A stretch of 40,816 nt of DNA from NCBI GenBank assembly GCA_011176545.1, contig DUEN01000007.1, positions 1 through 40,816 on the forward strand. Reading direction: 5' to 3'. Made by a program: the position numbers and the translations under genes. The notes beneath the pieces are model-generated. The model had not been told where the DNA came from, did not search any database, and saw nothing but the letters and a program-made list of their open reading frames with translations. This document shows, one piece after another, positions 8,592-16,370 of the stretch. The DNA comes from Caldilineae bacterium. Lineage in GTDB: Bacteria; Chloroflexota; Anaerolineae; DUEN01. How positions within the stretch are numbered: the first letter of the stretch is position 1; each line of letters begins with the position of its first letter.

Positions 8592-8806
8592 CTTCCTTTG
8601 GTGCTGTTGTAGAGGCGTACGTCTCCGCATTGTGTCGTGTATGCCAACATGAGCGATTGCCTTTGCCTCCTTATGTGAAATTATATGTGCATCATAGGAT
8701 ACGTGACAAGAGGCCTCATCTCCTACAGAGTGAGTGGATGAGGATACTCTCTTTGCCCGGTTGGATGGTACTCTCGAAAAAGATGTCTCGCGTTGACCGG
8801 TGTAAG

Positions 8807-8835
8807 TTGAGTCCGGCGCCCAGCCGTGCTACAAT
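8807..8835 (+). promoter_or_regulatory. Promoter of hypAB, apparently leaderless
   Basis: TTGAGT (8807-8812) and TACAAT (8830-8835) are separated by 17 bases. Only six bases lie between the -10 box and the hypA ATG, so the expected transcription start is the A of the ATG. There is no ribosome-binding site upstream. Confidence 0.65.
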
Positions 8836-8841
8836 AAGTTC

Positions 8842-9210
8842 ATGCACGAGTTACCCGTGACGGAGAGCATCCTGGAGATCGTACAGCGGCACGCGGCCGC
8901 AGCCGGCGTGACGCGCGTGGTCCGTATTCGTCTGGTGGTGGGCGAGCTCACCGGCTTCGTCCCAGATTCGATCCAATTCTACTTCGATGCCCTCAGCGAG
9001 GGGACGATAGCGGAAGGAGCCCTGTTGGAGATCGAGCGTCAGCCGGGGCGGATCCGCTGTCGGGCATGTGGCCGGATATACGAGCCGCTTGATGGTCAGA
9101 TATGGATCTGCCCCGATTGCGGTGGGCTGGGCGGAGAGATCGTCGCGGGGAAGGAGATGTACATCGAAAGCATCGAGATCACCGAGGGGGACCATGGAGA
9201 TCAAAGTTGA
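8842..9210 (+). CDS. hypA: Hydrogenase nickel incorporation protein HypA
   Basis: A 122-residue nickel metallochaperone. It begins with MHE, whose His2 binds nickel in this family, and carries a structural zinc site with two CxxC pairs (Cys73/Cys76 and Cys90/Cys93). With HypB it delivers nickel to NiFe-hydrogenase large subunits and, in some bacteria, to urease. The stop overlaps the start of hypB by 17 bases, so the two are translationally coupled. No hydrogenase or urease structural genes, and no hypC-F, lie in the window. The formate dehydrogenase operon nearby does not need HypA, so its client must be elsewhere. Confidence 0.95.
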   Translation: MHELPVTESILEIVQRHAAAAGVTRVVRIRLVVGELTGFVPDSIQFYFDALSEGTIAEGALLEIERQPGRIRCRACGRIYEPLDGQIWICPDCGGLGGEIVAGKEMYIESIEITEGDHGDQS

Positions 9211-9844
9211 AGAGAAGATCTTGAGCGCCAACGATCGACTGGCGTTGGAGAACCGGGCTCGACTAGACGCGGCCCGAGTCACAGCGGTAAATATCATGGC
9301 CTCGCCCGGCGCGGGGAAGACGAGCCTGATCCTGCGCACGATCGAGGCGTTGCGCGGTCGGGCGCGGCTGGCGGTGATCGAGGGCGATCTGGCGTCAACC
9401 GTGGATGCGGATAAGATCAAAGCGGCCGGCGTGCCCGCGGTGCAGATCAACACCGGCGGCGGATGTCACCTGGATGCCGTGATGATCGCCGATGCGCTGC
9501 GGCAGCTCGCGTTGGACGATGTGGATATCCTGCTCATCGAGAACGTGGGGAACCTGGTGTGTCCCACGAACTTCGCCCTGGGCGAGCACAAGCGCGTGTT
9601 GGTCGCCAGCGTGCCGGAGGGACACGATAAGCCGATCAAGTATCCGTCCAGCTTCGTAGACTTGGATGCGATCGTGCTGAACAAGATGGATCTGGCTCCC
9701 TATGTCGATTTCGACCTAGCCGCCTTTGAGCGAGCGGTACGGGCGATCGATGCCGATGTGCCGATTTTCCACATCTCCTGTCGCACGGGTGAAGGGCTTG
9801 AAGCGTGGGTGGCGTGGTTGATGCAACAGAGCGGTTTGTCTTGA
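9194..9844 (+). CDS. hypB: Hydrogenase nickel incorporation GTPase HypB
   Basis: A 216-residue SIMIBI-class GTPase that powers nickel transfer from HypA. The P-loop is SPGAGKTS (37-44). The metal site at the dimer interface is present: Cys91-His92 in GGGCHLDA and Cys123 in NVGNLVCP. NKMDLAP is the guanine-specificity motif. The N-terminus lacks both the CxxCGC high-affinity nickel site and the His-rich tail of some HypB proteins, so nickel storage is not expected. The ATG at 9194 lies inside the end of hypA, with GAGGGGG just before it; a longer in-frame reading from 9068 would run through hypA coding sequence and lacks support. Confidence 0.96.
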   Translation: MEIKVEEKILSANDRLALENRARLDAARVTAVNIMASPGAGKTSLILRTIEALRGRARLAVIEGDLASTVDADKIKAAGVPAVQINTGGGCHLDAVMIADALRQLALDDVDILLIENVGNLVCPTNFALGEHKRVLVASVPEGHDKPIKYPSSFVDLDAIVLNKMDLAPYVDFDLAAFERAVRAIDADVPIFHISCRTGEGLEAWVAWLMQQSGLS

Positions 9845-9848
9845 GGGA

Positions 9849-10508
9849 TCAGGATATGAACCACGCCCCAACTGGGGCCGCGAGATTGAGCAAAATGTGG
9901 GTGGCCACGGTCAACTGGATAGAGCCGGATGTCTTTGCGACGAAGCCCCACGCGAGGCCCAGCGTGATGGACATGAGCGCGAAAGCCAGGGTCCCTCGGG
10001 TCACTCCGCCGGCTTCCACTACTTGCGGAGATAGGTGCCATAGCCCAAACCAGATCGATGGATAGATCACGCCCCAAAGCCAGCTCCCCGGGAAGGTCAC
10101 GACATAACTCCCTCGCCAGAGCATTTCCTCCATCGTGCCGTTCGCTAACGCGTATAGCGTTGAGACGGCGAGGAATGTCGGGGTTGCTGAGCGGATTTCC
10201 GACGGGAACTTCGTCAGGAGCGTGATCAAGGGAGGCCCCAAGAGTAAGATGAAGCCTAGCCAGTTTGGGCGCCCGAAGAGTGGATCGGGAGGGGAGAACA
10301 TCTGACCTATGCCTCGAAAGCCGACTGTGAGGAAGCTTAGCCCGAAGCACCAGATGATCCAGTAGAACAGGAAACCGATCCGGTACGCGCGAGCCGGCCC
10401 GAGCTGTTGGGCGGAGGATCGGAAAAGGAAGTACGTGGTGGCCAGCAGGAATGGAGGGGCCAGCAACAGTACACTTTGCGAGGCCGTGAAAGGCCAATGT
10501 TTCACCAT
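9849..10508 (-). CDS. CPBP family intramembrane glutamic protease
   Basis: A 219-residue membrane protein with about six or seven hydrophobic segments. It has the three conserved motifs of the CPBP (Abi/CAAX prenyl protease, Rce1-like) family: EEMLWRG (EExxxR), FGLWHL (FxxxH) and THILLN (HxxxN). These residues form the active site within the membrane. Bacterial members process peptides or prenylated-like substrates, or protect against self-made bacteriocins; the substrate here is unknown. It is convergent with hypB with only four bases between the stop codons, so antisense overlap of transcripts is likely. GGGGAGAG lies just before the ATG. Confidence 0.85.
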   Translation of the reverse strand: MVKHWPFTASQSVLLLAPPFLLATTYFLFRSSAQQLGPARAYRIGFLFYWIIWCFGLSFLTVGFRGIGQMFSPPDPLFGRPNWLGFILLLGPPLITLLTKFPSEIRSATPTFLAVSTLYALANGTMEEMLWRGSYVVTFPGSWLWGVIYPSIWFGLWHLSPQVVEAGGVTRGTLAFALMSITLGLAWGFVAKTSGSIQLTVATHILLNLAAPVGAWFIS

Positions 10509-10739
10509 TTACGCTCTCCCCATGGTGACCCTTGGAGCTGTGCGCCCTTTGTGAAGGCGCTCGTGTTACCTAATTTCAACACAAGCCGGCCCTGCTCCAA
10601 TATGGACGACTGGAACCAAGCATATCACACAGAAGGGTATAGAGACAATTTAGCTGTCTAACCTCTTCGGTAACCCTATCCTCGAGAGGATGGCTTTCTG
10701 TTCCCATGCCCAAGTTCACTGTATGGGGTTAGTGTTGCC

Positions 10740-10768
10740 TTCACAACTGAGCCTCCGTGTGATATACT
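10740..10768 (+). promoter_or_regulatory. Likely promoter of the formate dehydrogenase operon
   Basis: TTCACA (10740-10745) and TATACT (10763-10768) are spaced by 17 bases. The predicted start, near 10775, leaves a leader of about 158 bases before the first gene. Confidence 0.55.
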
Positions 10769-10845
10769 TATGCATGGAGTTCGCAGAACATAACGTCCGG
10801 TCGCGCGTGGGCGCTGATGAGGGCGTTCACGCCATGAAGGTGCCG

Positions 10846-10886
10846 AAGGCCTTCCCGGTTTTCTCCGGCTGGGAAGGTTTTTCTTT
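10846..10886 (+). promoter_or_regulatory. Terminator-like hairpin in the operon leader (possible attenuator)
   Basis: CCTTCCC (10850-10856) pairs with GGGAAGG (10871-10877), and the pairing can extend through AAGG to the following T-run. The right arm is followed by TTTTTCTTT. An alternative pairing is possible: GAAGG at 10836-10840 with CCTTC at 10850-10854, which would block the terminator stem. A small GGCG-TTCA-CGCC hairpin lies just upstream at 10822-10833. The layout is that of transcription attenuation; the signal sensed is unknown. Confidence 0.5.
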
Positions 10887-10932
10887 GTTGGCCTCCGTTC
10901 CGTCCACTCGCAACGTGCTCAGGAGGGGATAC

Positions 10933-11409
10933 ATGAGCGAGCAAGGCACATTAGATTTGACCCCTGTCGAATCCATCCTCGCCGAATTCGCTGATCAGCG
11001 CGGGGCCGTCATCCCCATCTTGCAGCGGGTGCAGGATATCTACGGATGGCTCCCCCCGGAGGCGATGCGGCTCATCTCCAAGCGGCGTCGTGTGCCGATC
11101 ACCAAGCTCTACGGCGTTGCCACCTTCTACGCCCAATTTTACCTCACCCCCCGAGGGCGCCATCGCATCCGGGTGTGTGATGGGACGGCCTGTCACATTA
11201 AGGGGGCTCCGCAGATCATCGAGGCGCTCACGCAAGAGCTGGGGATCCAGCCCGGTGAGACGACGCCGGATGGCGCCGTCACGTTCGAGGTGGTGTACTG
11301 TTTGGGATCGTGCGGGCTGGCCCCCGTGGCTTACGTCGATCAGCAGGTGATGGGGCGCCTCAATCCTGAGGAGGCCGTCGCGGTGGCCAGAAAACTTAGG
11401 GAAGAGTAA
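10933..11409 (+). CDS. nuoE: NuoE-like [2Fe-2S] subunit of NAD-dependent formate dehydrogenase
   Basis: A 158-residue thioredoxin-like ferredoxin subunit of the complex I 24 kDa family (FdsG/HoxE/HydC type). The four cluster ligands are Cys82 and Cys87 (CDGTAC) and Cys123 and Cys127 (CLGSC). The helical N-terminal domain contains the usual YGVATFYAQF segment. It passes electrons between the flavin subunit and the rest of the enzyme. The start at 10933 is preceded by AGGAGGGG. It is the first gene of the unit NuoE-NuoF-FdhA, the same order as fdsG-fdsB-fdsA of soluble NAD-dependent formate dehydrogenases. There are no other complex I genes here, so a role in respiratory complex I is unlikely. 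Confidence 0.92.
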   Translation: MSEQGTLDLTPVESILAEFADQRGAVIPILQRVQDIYGWLPPEAMRLISKRRRVPITKLYGVATFYAQFYLTPRGRHRIRVCDGTACHIKGAPQIIEALTQELGIQPGETTPDGAVTFEVVYCLGSCGLAPVAYVDQQVMGRLNPEEAVAVARKLREE

Positions 11410-11423
11410 CGGGAGGGTCCAGC

Positions 11424-13130
11424 ATGGCCGATAGAAAGCTTTCATCACCGACGGCGCTCGACGAGCTGCGGGATCGTACGCTGGCCTCCCTGGCGGAGCG
11501 GCGTAAGCGAGGCGCGACGATCCTGGTGGGCATGGGGACCTGCGGCCGCGCGGCGGGGGCCCTGGACGTCCAGATCGCCCTGCGGGCGGCCATGCGTGAG
11601 CATCGCGTGCGCGCCCAAATCAGCCCGGTGGGATGCATCGGCATGTGCTCCTACGAGCCGTTGGTGGATGTGGCGCTCCCCGGTCAGACGCGGGTGACCT
11701 ACGCCAATGTCACCCCTGAGATGGTCGATCGCATCGTCGCCGAGCATGTGGTCGGTGGCCACCCGGTTGAGGAGTGGGTCCTGGGGCAGATGGCCTACGA
11801 TCCGCTCGACGGCGGCGCCGACCGATGGGATCCCCTCTATCCGGATATCCCGTCGTTCCGGAAACAGCTTCGCATCGTCATGCGCAATTGCGGCATCATC
11901 AACCCCGAGCGGATCGAGGAATACATCGCCCGGGATGGCTATCAGGCCCTGAAGAAGGCGCTCACGAGCATGACCCCCGAGCAGGTCATCGAAGAAGTAA
12001 TCGCATCGGGGCTACGCGGCCGGGGTGGTGGCGGCTTCCCCACCGGCCGCAAATGGGCGATCACCCGCCAATCGCCGGGGCAGCCCAAGTACGTCGTCTG
12101 CAACGCGGACGAGGGGGATCCCGGGGCCTTCATGGACCGTAGCATCCTAGAGGGGGATCCTCATGCTGTAATTGAGGGGATGATCATCTGTGGCTATGCC
12201 GTCGGCGCGGAGGAGGGGTATATCTACTGCCGCGCGGAGTACCCGCTGGCCATCGAGCGGCTGAAGACGGCCATCACCCAGGCGGAGCGCTATGGCCTGT
12301 TGGGGGAGAACATCTTGGGCACCGGCTTCAACTTTCGCCTCTTTATCAAGGAGGGAGCCGGCGCCTTCGTATGTGGCGAGGAAACCGCCCTGTTGCGCTC
12401 CATCGAGGGGCAGCGAGGGGAGCCGACGCCCAAGCCGCCGTATCCGGCGCAGTCCGGCCTATGGGGCAAGCCTACCAACATCAACAACGTCAAGAGCTAC
12501 GCCTATATCCCGCCGATCCTCCGCAATGGCGCAGATTGGTTCGCCCGCATCGGCACGGAGGGAAGCAAGGGGACGGCCGTCTTCGCCCTGACGGGGAAAG
12601 TGACCCGCACCGGCCTCATCGAGGTGCCCATGGGTATCACATTGCGGGAGATCATTGAGGATATCGGCGGTGGCGTGCCCGGCGGCAAGAAGTTCAAGGC
12701 GGTGCAGACGGGCGGCCCACTGGGCGGGTGTCTTCCGGAGTCCCAGCTCGACACGCCGGTGGACTACGACTCCCTACAGGCGGCGGGTGCCGTCATGGGC
12801 TCCGGCGGCATGATCGTGGTGGACGAGGACACCTGCATGGTGGAGTTCGCCCGCTTCTTCCTGGACTTCGCCGCCGCCGAGTCATGTGGCAAGTGCGTGC
12901 CGTGTAGCATTGGGGGCACGCGGATGTTGGAGGTGCTCAACCGCATCCTGGACGGACAAGGTCGCATGGAAGACCTCGACCTGATCCAGGAGATCGCTCT
13001 CTATATGCAGAGGGGATCGCTATGTGCATTGGGGCAATTGACCCCATCGCCGGTTCTCAGTGTGCTTCGCTATTTCCGGCATGAGTTCGAAGAGCACATC
13101 CGTACGGGTCAATGCAGCGTGAAGCACTAG
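11424..13130 (+). CDS. nuoF: NuoF-like NADH-binding flavoprotein subunit of formate dehydrogenase
   Basis: A 568-residue subunit that carries FMN, the NAD(H) site and a [4Fe-4S] cluster. Residues 30-115 are a thioredoxin-like domain with Cys40, Cys71 and Cys75; the partner of Cys40 is absent, so a full [2Fe-2S] cluster there is uncertain. The NuoF core follows with the glycine-rich GLRGRGGGGFPTG motif (FMN/NAD binding), NADEGDPGAFMDR and GAGAFVCGEETAL. The C-terminal cluster motif is SCGKCVPC with a later Cys in SLCALG. It lacks the C-terminal ferredoxin domain seen in HydB-type bifurcating subunits, so the FdsB type fits better. It starts 14 bases after the upstream stop, with GGGAGG before the ATG. 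Confidence 0.93.
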   Translation: MADRKLSSPTALDELRDRTLASLAERRKRGATILVGMGTCGRAAGALDVQIALRAAMREHRVRAQISPVGCIGMCSYEPLVDVALPGQTRVTYANVTPEMVDRIVAEHVVGGHPVEEWVLGQMAYDPLDGGADRWDPLYPDIPSFRKQLRIVMRNCGIINPERIEEYIARDGYQALKKALTSMTPEQVIEEVIASGLRGRGGGGFPTGRKWAITRQSPGQPKYVVCNADEGDPGAFMDRSILEGDPHAVIEGMIICGYAVGAEEGYIYCRAEYPLAIERLKTAITQAERYGLLGENILGTGFNFRLFIKEGAGAFVCGEETALLRSIEGQRGEPTPKPPYPAQSGLWGKPTNINNVKSYAYIPPILRNGADWFARIGTEGSKGTAVFALTGKVTRTGLIEVPMGITLREIIEDIGGGVPGGKKFKAVQTGGPLGGCLPESQLDTPVDYDSLQAAGAVMGSGGMIVVDEDTCMVEFARFFLDFAAAESCGKCVPCSIGGTRMLEVLNRILDGQGRMEDLDLIQEIALYMQRGSLCALGQLTPSPVLSVLRYFRHEFEEHIRTGQCSVKH

Positions 13131-13139
13131 GAGGACGGG

Positions 13140-15947
13140 ATGAAAACGGTCAACGTCACCATCGATGGACAGCAACTCTCGGTGCCGGAGGGGACGACGA
13201 TCCTGGAAGCCGCGCGGTCAATCGGCATCGATATCCCTACCTTGTGTTATCATCCAGCCCTGCCTCCCAGTGGCGGCTGTCGCCTCTGCGTCGTGGAGGT
13301 GGAGGGAGCGCGCAACCCCCTGCCGAGCTGCACGACTCCGGTATCGGAAGGCATGGTGGTTCATACGCAGACGCCTTTGGTGGAAGGCATCCGTCGCTTC
13401 GCGCTGGAGATGATCCTGTCTAATCATCCGCTGGATTGCATGAAGTGTGAGGCGGCCGGGGCGTGTGAGCTACAGGACCTGGCGTACAAACTGGGGGCTC
13501 GGGAGCGAGCTTATCCGGGGCGGCAGCCGGAGTTCACTTTAGAGGATGACAACCCCTTCATCGCCGTAGATCTGACTAAGTGCGTCCGATGCCGACGATG
13601 CGTGCGCGCCTGTGAGTACATCAACGGCGTCGAGGCCGTGGGAGTCTTCGAGCGTGGCTTCGAGACGCATATCGCCTTCGGGCCGAACGGCACGATGCTG
13701 GAGAGCCCGTGCGAGTTCTGCGGCATGTGCGTCAACGTCTGCCCCACGGCCGCGCTGTGGCCCAGGCAGGCCATTGGCCAGGGCCGCATCTGGGAGCTGG
13801 AGAAGGTGCGCACTACCTGCACGTACTGCGGCGTGGGTTGCCAGATCGAGCTCAACGTGGATCGCAAGCGCAATCGCGTCGTATACACCACGCCGGCTTG
13901 GGATGGTCCGGCCAATCACGGCGGCACCTGCGTGAAGGGGAAGTTTGGCAACGACTTCGTGAATCATCCCGATCGGCTGACGAAGCCGCTGGTGCGCAGG
14001 TGGCTGCTGGAGCCGGACGGGACTAAGCCGAAAGATGGTCAGGCGGCGGAGGGGAACGACTTCGTCGAGGTGGATTGGGATACCGCTTTGAACATCGTCG
14101 CCGAGCGCACGATGGCGATCCGTCGGGAGTCGGGCGGGGATGCCTTGGCATGCTTGGCCAGCGCCAAGTGCACCAACGAGGAGAACTATCTGATCCAGAA
14201 GCTGGTCAGACAGATATGGGGGACGCACAATGTAGACCATTGTGCTCGCCTCTGACACAGCCCCACGGTCGCCGGTCTGGCGACAACATTCGGCTCCGGT
14301 GCGATGACCAACAGCATGGATGACATCGCCACGGAGGCCAGGAGCTATCTCATCATCGGCTCCAACATCACCGAGCAGCATCCGGTCTTCGGCATGCGCA
14401 TCCGGCAGGCGGTGAAGCAGCGCGGCGCCGTGCTCATCGTGGCCGACCCGCGCCGCATCCCGATCACGGAGTTCGCGACGTTGCACCTGCAGCACAGGCC
14501 AGGCACGGATATCGCGCTCCTGAACGGGCTGGCCCATGTGCTCATCGCCGAGGACCTGATCGATCATGAGTTCATTGAGAGCCGCACCGAGAATTTCGAT
14601 GCGGTGCGAGAGGCCGTGGCCGATTACACGCCCGAGCGGGTGGCCGAGATCACGGGCGTGCCCGCGAAGGACATCGTGGAGGCGGCCCGACTGCTGGCGG
14701 CCAACCGGCCAGGCGCGCTGTTGTACGCGATGGGCATCACCCAGCATACGACGGGCACGGCCAACGTCATGGCGTGCGCCAACCTGCAGATGCTCCTCGG
14801 CAACGTCGGCGTGCCGGGCGGCGGCGTGAACCCGCTGCGCGGGCAGAACAACGTGCAGGGCGCGTGCGACATGGGCGCGCTGCCGAACGTCTACCCCGGT
14901 TACCAGAGCGTGACGGTGGAGGCCAACCAGCGCAAGTTCCAGGAGGCATGGGGGGTGGAGCTATCCACCAAGCCGGGCCTGACGGTAGTCGAGATCATGA
15001 ACGCCGCCCTGGACGGGAAGGTGCGCGGCCTCTACATCATAGGCGAGAACGTGTTGCTCTCCGATCCCGACTCCAACCACGTGCGGAAGTGCCTGGAGGC
15101 GGTGGAGTTCCTGGTCGTTCAAGAGATCTTCCTGAGCGAGACGGCGGCGCTGGCCGATGTCGTGCTGCCGGCCGTCAGCTTCGCCGAGAAGGACGGCACC
15201 TTCACGAACACGGAGCGGCGTGTCCAGTTGGTCCGCCGGGCCATCGAGCCCATCGGCGAGGCGCGGCCCGACTGGGAAATCCTGATCGATCTGGCCAATC
15301 GGTGTCTGGCGCTGGATGACGAGCTACGGGAGCGCGTGAGCCAGGCGCCTTACGGCTCGTGGAATTACGCCAGCCCGGCGGAGATCATGAGGGAGATCGC
15401 CAGCCTGACACCGATCTACGGCGGCATCCTGCACGAGCGGTTGGGGACCCAAGGGCTCCAGTGGCCCTGCCCCGATCCGCAACATCCGGGGACGCCCATC
15501 CTGCATGTGGGGAAGTTCTCCCGGGGCAAGGGGCGATTCATGCCCGTCGAGTATATGCCGCCGGCCGAGGTACCCGATGAGGAGTATCCACTCATTCTGA
15601 CGACCGGGCGCATCCTGTTCCATTATCACACGGGCACGATGACGCGACGCAGCCAGGGGCTTCATGAAAGGGTCCCGTCGAGCGTGGTGGAGATCCACCC
15701 AGAGGATGCCCAGCGGTTCGGCGTGAGCGATGGCGACACGGTGCGCGTGCTCAGCCGCCGTGGTGAGGTCGTCACGACGGCGCAGGTGACCGAGGATGTG
15801 ATGCCGGGCGTCGTCTTCATGACCTTCCACTTTGCTGAGGCCCCGGCCAACGCGCTGACCCACGCTGCGCTGGACCCGGTGGCGAAGATCCCGGAGTATA
15901 AGGCCTGCGCCGTCTCCATCGAGCGAGTGAACGGCGCCGCGCCTTAA
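13140..15947 (+). CDS. fdhA: Formate dehydrogenase alpha subunit, selenocysteine-containing (TGA read through at 14253)
   Basis: I read this as one 935-residue molybdenum/tungsten enzyme that oxidises formate to CO2 (or the reverse), with TGA 14253-14255 decoded as Sec372. The sequence on both sides is continuous in frame and gives [17 protein letters not shown], the exact active-site context of formate dehydrogenases, where U or C binds the metal. Domains in order: [2Fe-2S] ferredoxin (Cys36, 47, 50, 64); His-Cys3 cluster (His96, Cys100, 103, 109); two [4Fe-4S] clusters (Cys148/151/154/158 and 191/194/197/201); catalytic-domain [4Fe-4S] (Cys227/230/234/264); molybdopterin domains; and a C-terminal dinucleotide-binding domain ([18 protein letters not shown]). 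It starts nine bases after the NuoF stop. No fdhD or sel genes are in the window. Automatic calling would split it at 14255 and restart near 14304. Confidence 0.93.
14253..14284 (+). promoter_or_regulatory. Selenocysteine UGA codon with bacterial SECIS hairpin
   Basis: TGA (14253-14255) is followed by GTCGCC (14268-14273), loop GGTCT (14274-14278) and GGCGAC (14279-14284). The six base pairs are perfect. The loop starts 18 bases after the UGA, within the distance needed for SelB, and carries the GGUCU loop core known from E. coli fdhF. Confidence 0.88.
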
Positions 15948-15979
15948 CGCCGTGCAGTGGACTTTAAGCGTCCTGTAGA

Positions 15980-16010
15980 AGCCGGGGTCTCCAGAGACCC
16001 CGGCTTTTTT
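15980..16010 (+). terminator. Rho-independent terminator of the formate dehydrogenase operon
   Basis: AGCCGGGGTCT pairs with AGACCCCGGCT, followed by TTTTTT (16005-16010). It starts 33 bases after the alpha-subunit stop, so transcription of the three-gene operon ends here. Confidence 0.92.
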
Positions 16011-16013
16011 CCC

Positions 16014-16214
16014 AAGGATGCACATGTATTAGCCGCTGCTGTGGAAGGTGGTTCTCAATTCTCGTTGACGCTCGAGTGTCGGCACATCCTGGCCACAGCC
16101 GATATGGTGAAGCGAGCCGATCTGCCTATCATTATCTTGCGTCCTGGGGACTTTATTCGCAATTACTATCCCAAGCACGAGGCTTACCACCGCTTACCTC
16201 CGACCCGAAGCTGA
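16014..16214 (+). pseudogene. Remnant of a PIN-domain (VapC-like) protein
   Basis: Read in the frame from AAG at 16014, the translation gives DAHVLAAAVEGG, then LTLECRHILA and LPIIILRPGDFI. This is the C-terminal half of a PIN-domain ribonuclease, where 'DAhxLAAA' holds a catalytic Asp and 'hxTxDxxHh' follows; here the second position reads LECRH, so the usual Asp is changed. The N-terminal half is missing: the terminator of the upstream operon lies directly before it, and there is no start codon or ribosome-binding site. No antitoxin partner is seen. I treat it as a decayed toxin gene, about 66 codons long. Confidence 0.6.
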
Positions 16215-16237
16215 AAGAGTGAGTCACATTGACTTTG

Positions 16238-16292
16238 GGATTCCTCGTTCCCCTTTCCCTCTCTGCGTTCTCCGTGTCTCCGCGGTGAGATG
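16238..16292. repeat. Single arm of the paired-arm repeat (CTCTGCG variant)
   Basis: The stretch with CCTCTCTGCGTTCTCCGTG then TCTCCGCGGTGAGATG matches the right arm at 1669-1701 in unit size and sequence. No matching left arm is seen, so this is a half element or an old one. It sits about 80 bases before the next gene. Confidence 0.6.
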
Positions 16293-16370
16293 AGGCGGCT
16301 TGACCCTAGCGCAGCGGGAGGGTAATATAGCCGGGATTCTGAGATCCGAAATGTGTAAGGAGGCGAGTAC

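Larger units (their letters stand above)
8414..8841. other. Intergenic region between divergent genes
   Basis: It holds the likely start region of the secreted hydrolase on the left, a degenerate GTAGGGGC-family hairpin at 8563-8591, and the hypA promoter at the right end. I see no gene in it. A short + strand reading frame ending SCLYLPLVLL is probably chance. Confidence 0.5.
10509..10932. other. Intergenic region and leader of the formate dehydrogenase operon
   Basis: The region contains the operon promoter (10740-10768) and a leader of about 158 bases with a terminator-like hairpin (10846-10886). The part from 10509 to 10739 shows no gene. An in-frame ATG at 10774 could give an N-terminally extended NuoE subunit, but the strong ribosome-binding site before 10933 argues against it. 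Confidence 0.5.

Noticed and set aside
8412..8612. Short frame ending in YLPLVLL
   Set aside because: It resembles the exported-protein motif but lies in an intergenic region that includes a repeat; no signal peptide.
10690..10932. N-terminal extension of the NuoE-like protein
   Set aside because: It would run through the promoter and the hairpin; AGGAGGGG lies before the ATG at 10933 and the shorter form has the family's normal length.
10769..10932. Known molybdenum cofactor riboswitch in the leader
   Set aside because: I could not match the conserved elements of that motif by eye; only a terminator-like stem is certain.
13140..14255. FdhA as a truncated pseudogene
   Set aside because: The downstream part continues in the same frame with an intact active-site context and an SECIS hairpin, so TGA is best read as selenocysteine.
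15957..16013. Intact small gene starting at 15957
   Set aside because: The start part is the terminator hairpin; only the later part resembles a PIN domain.
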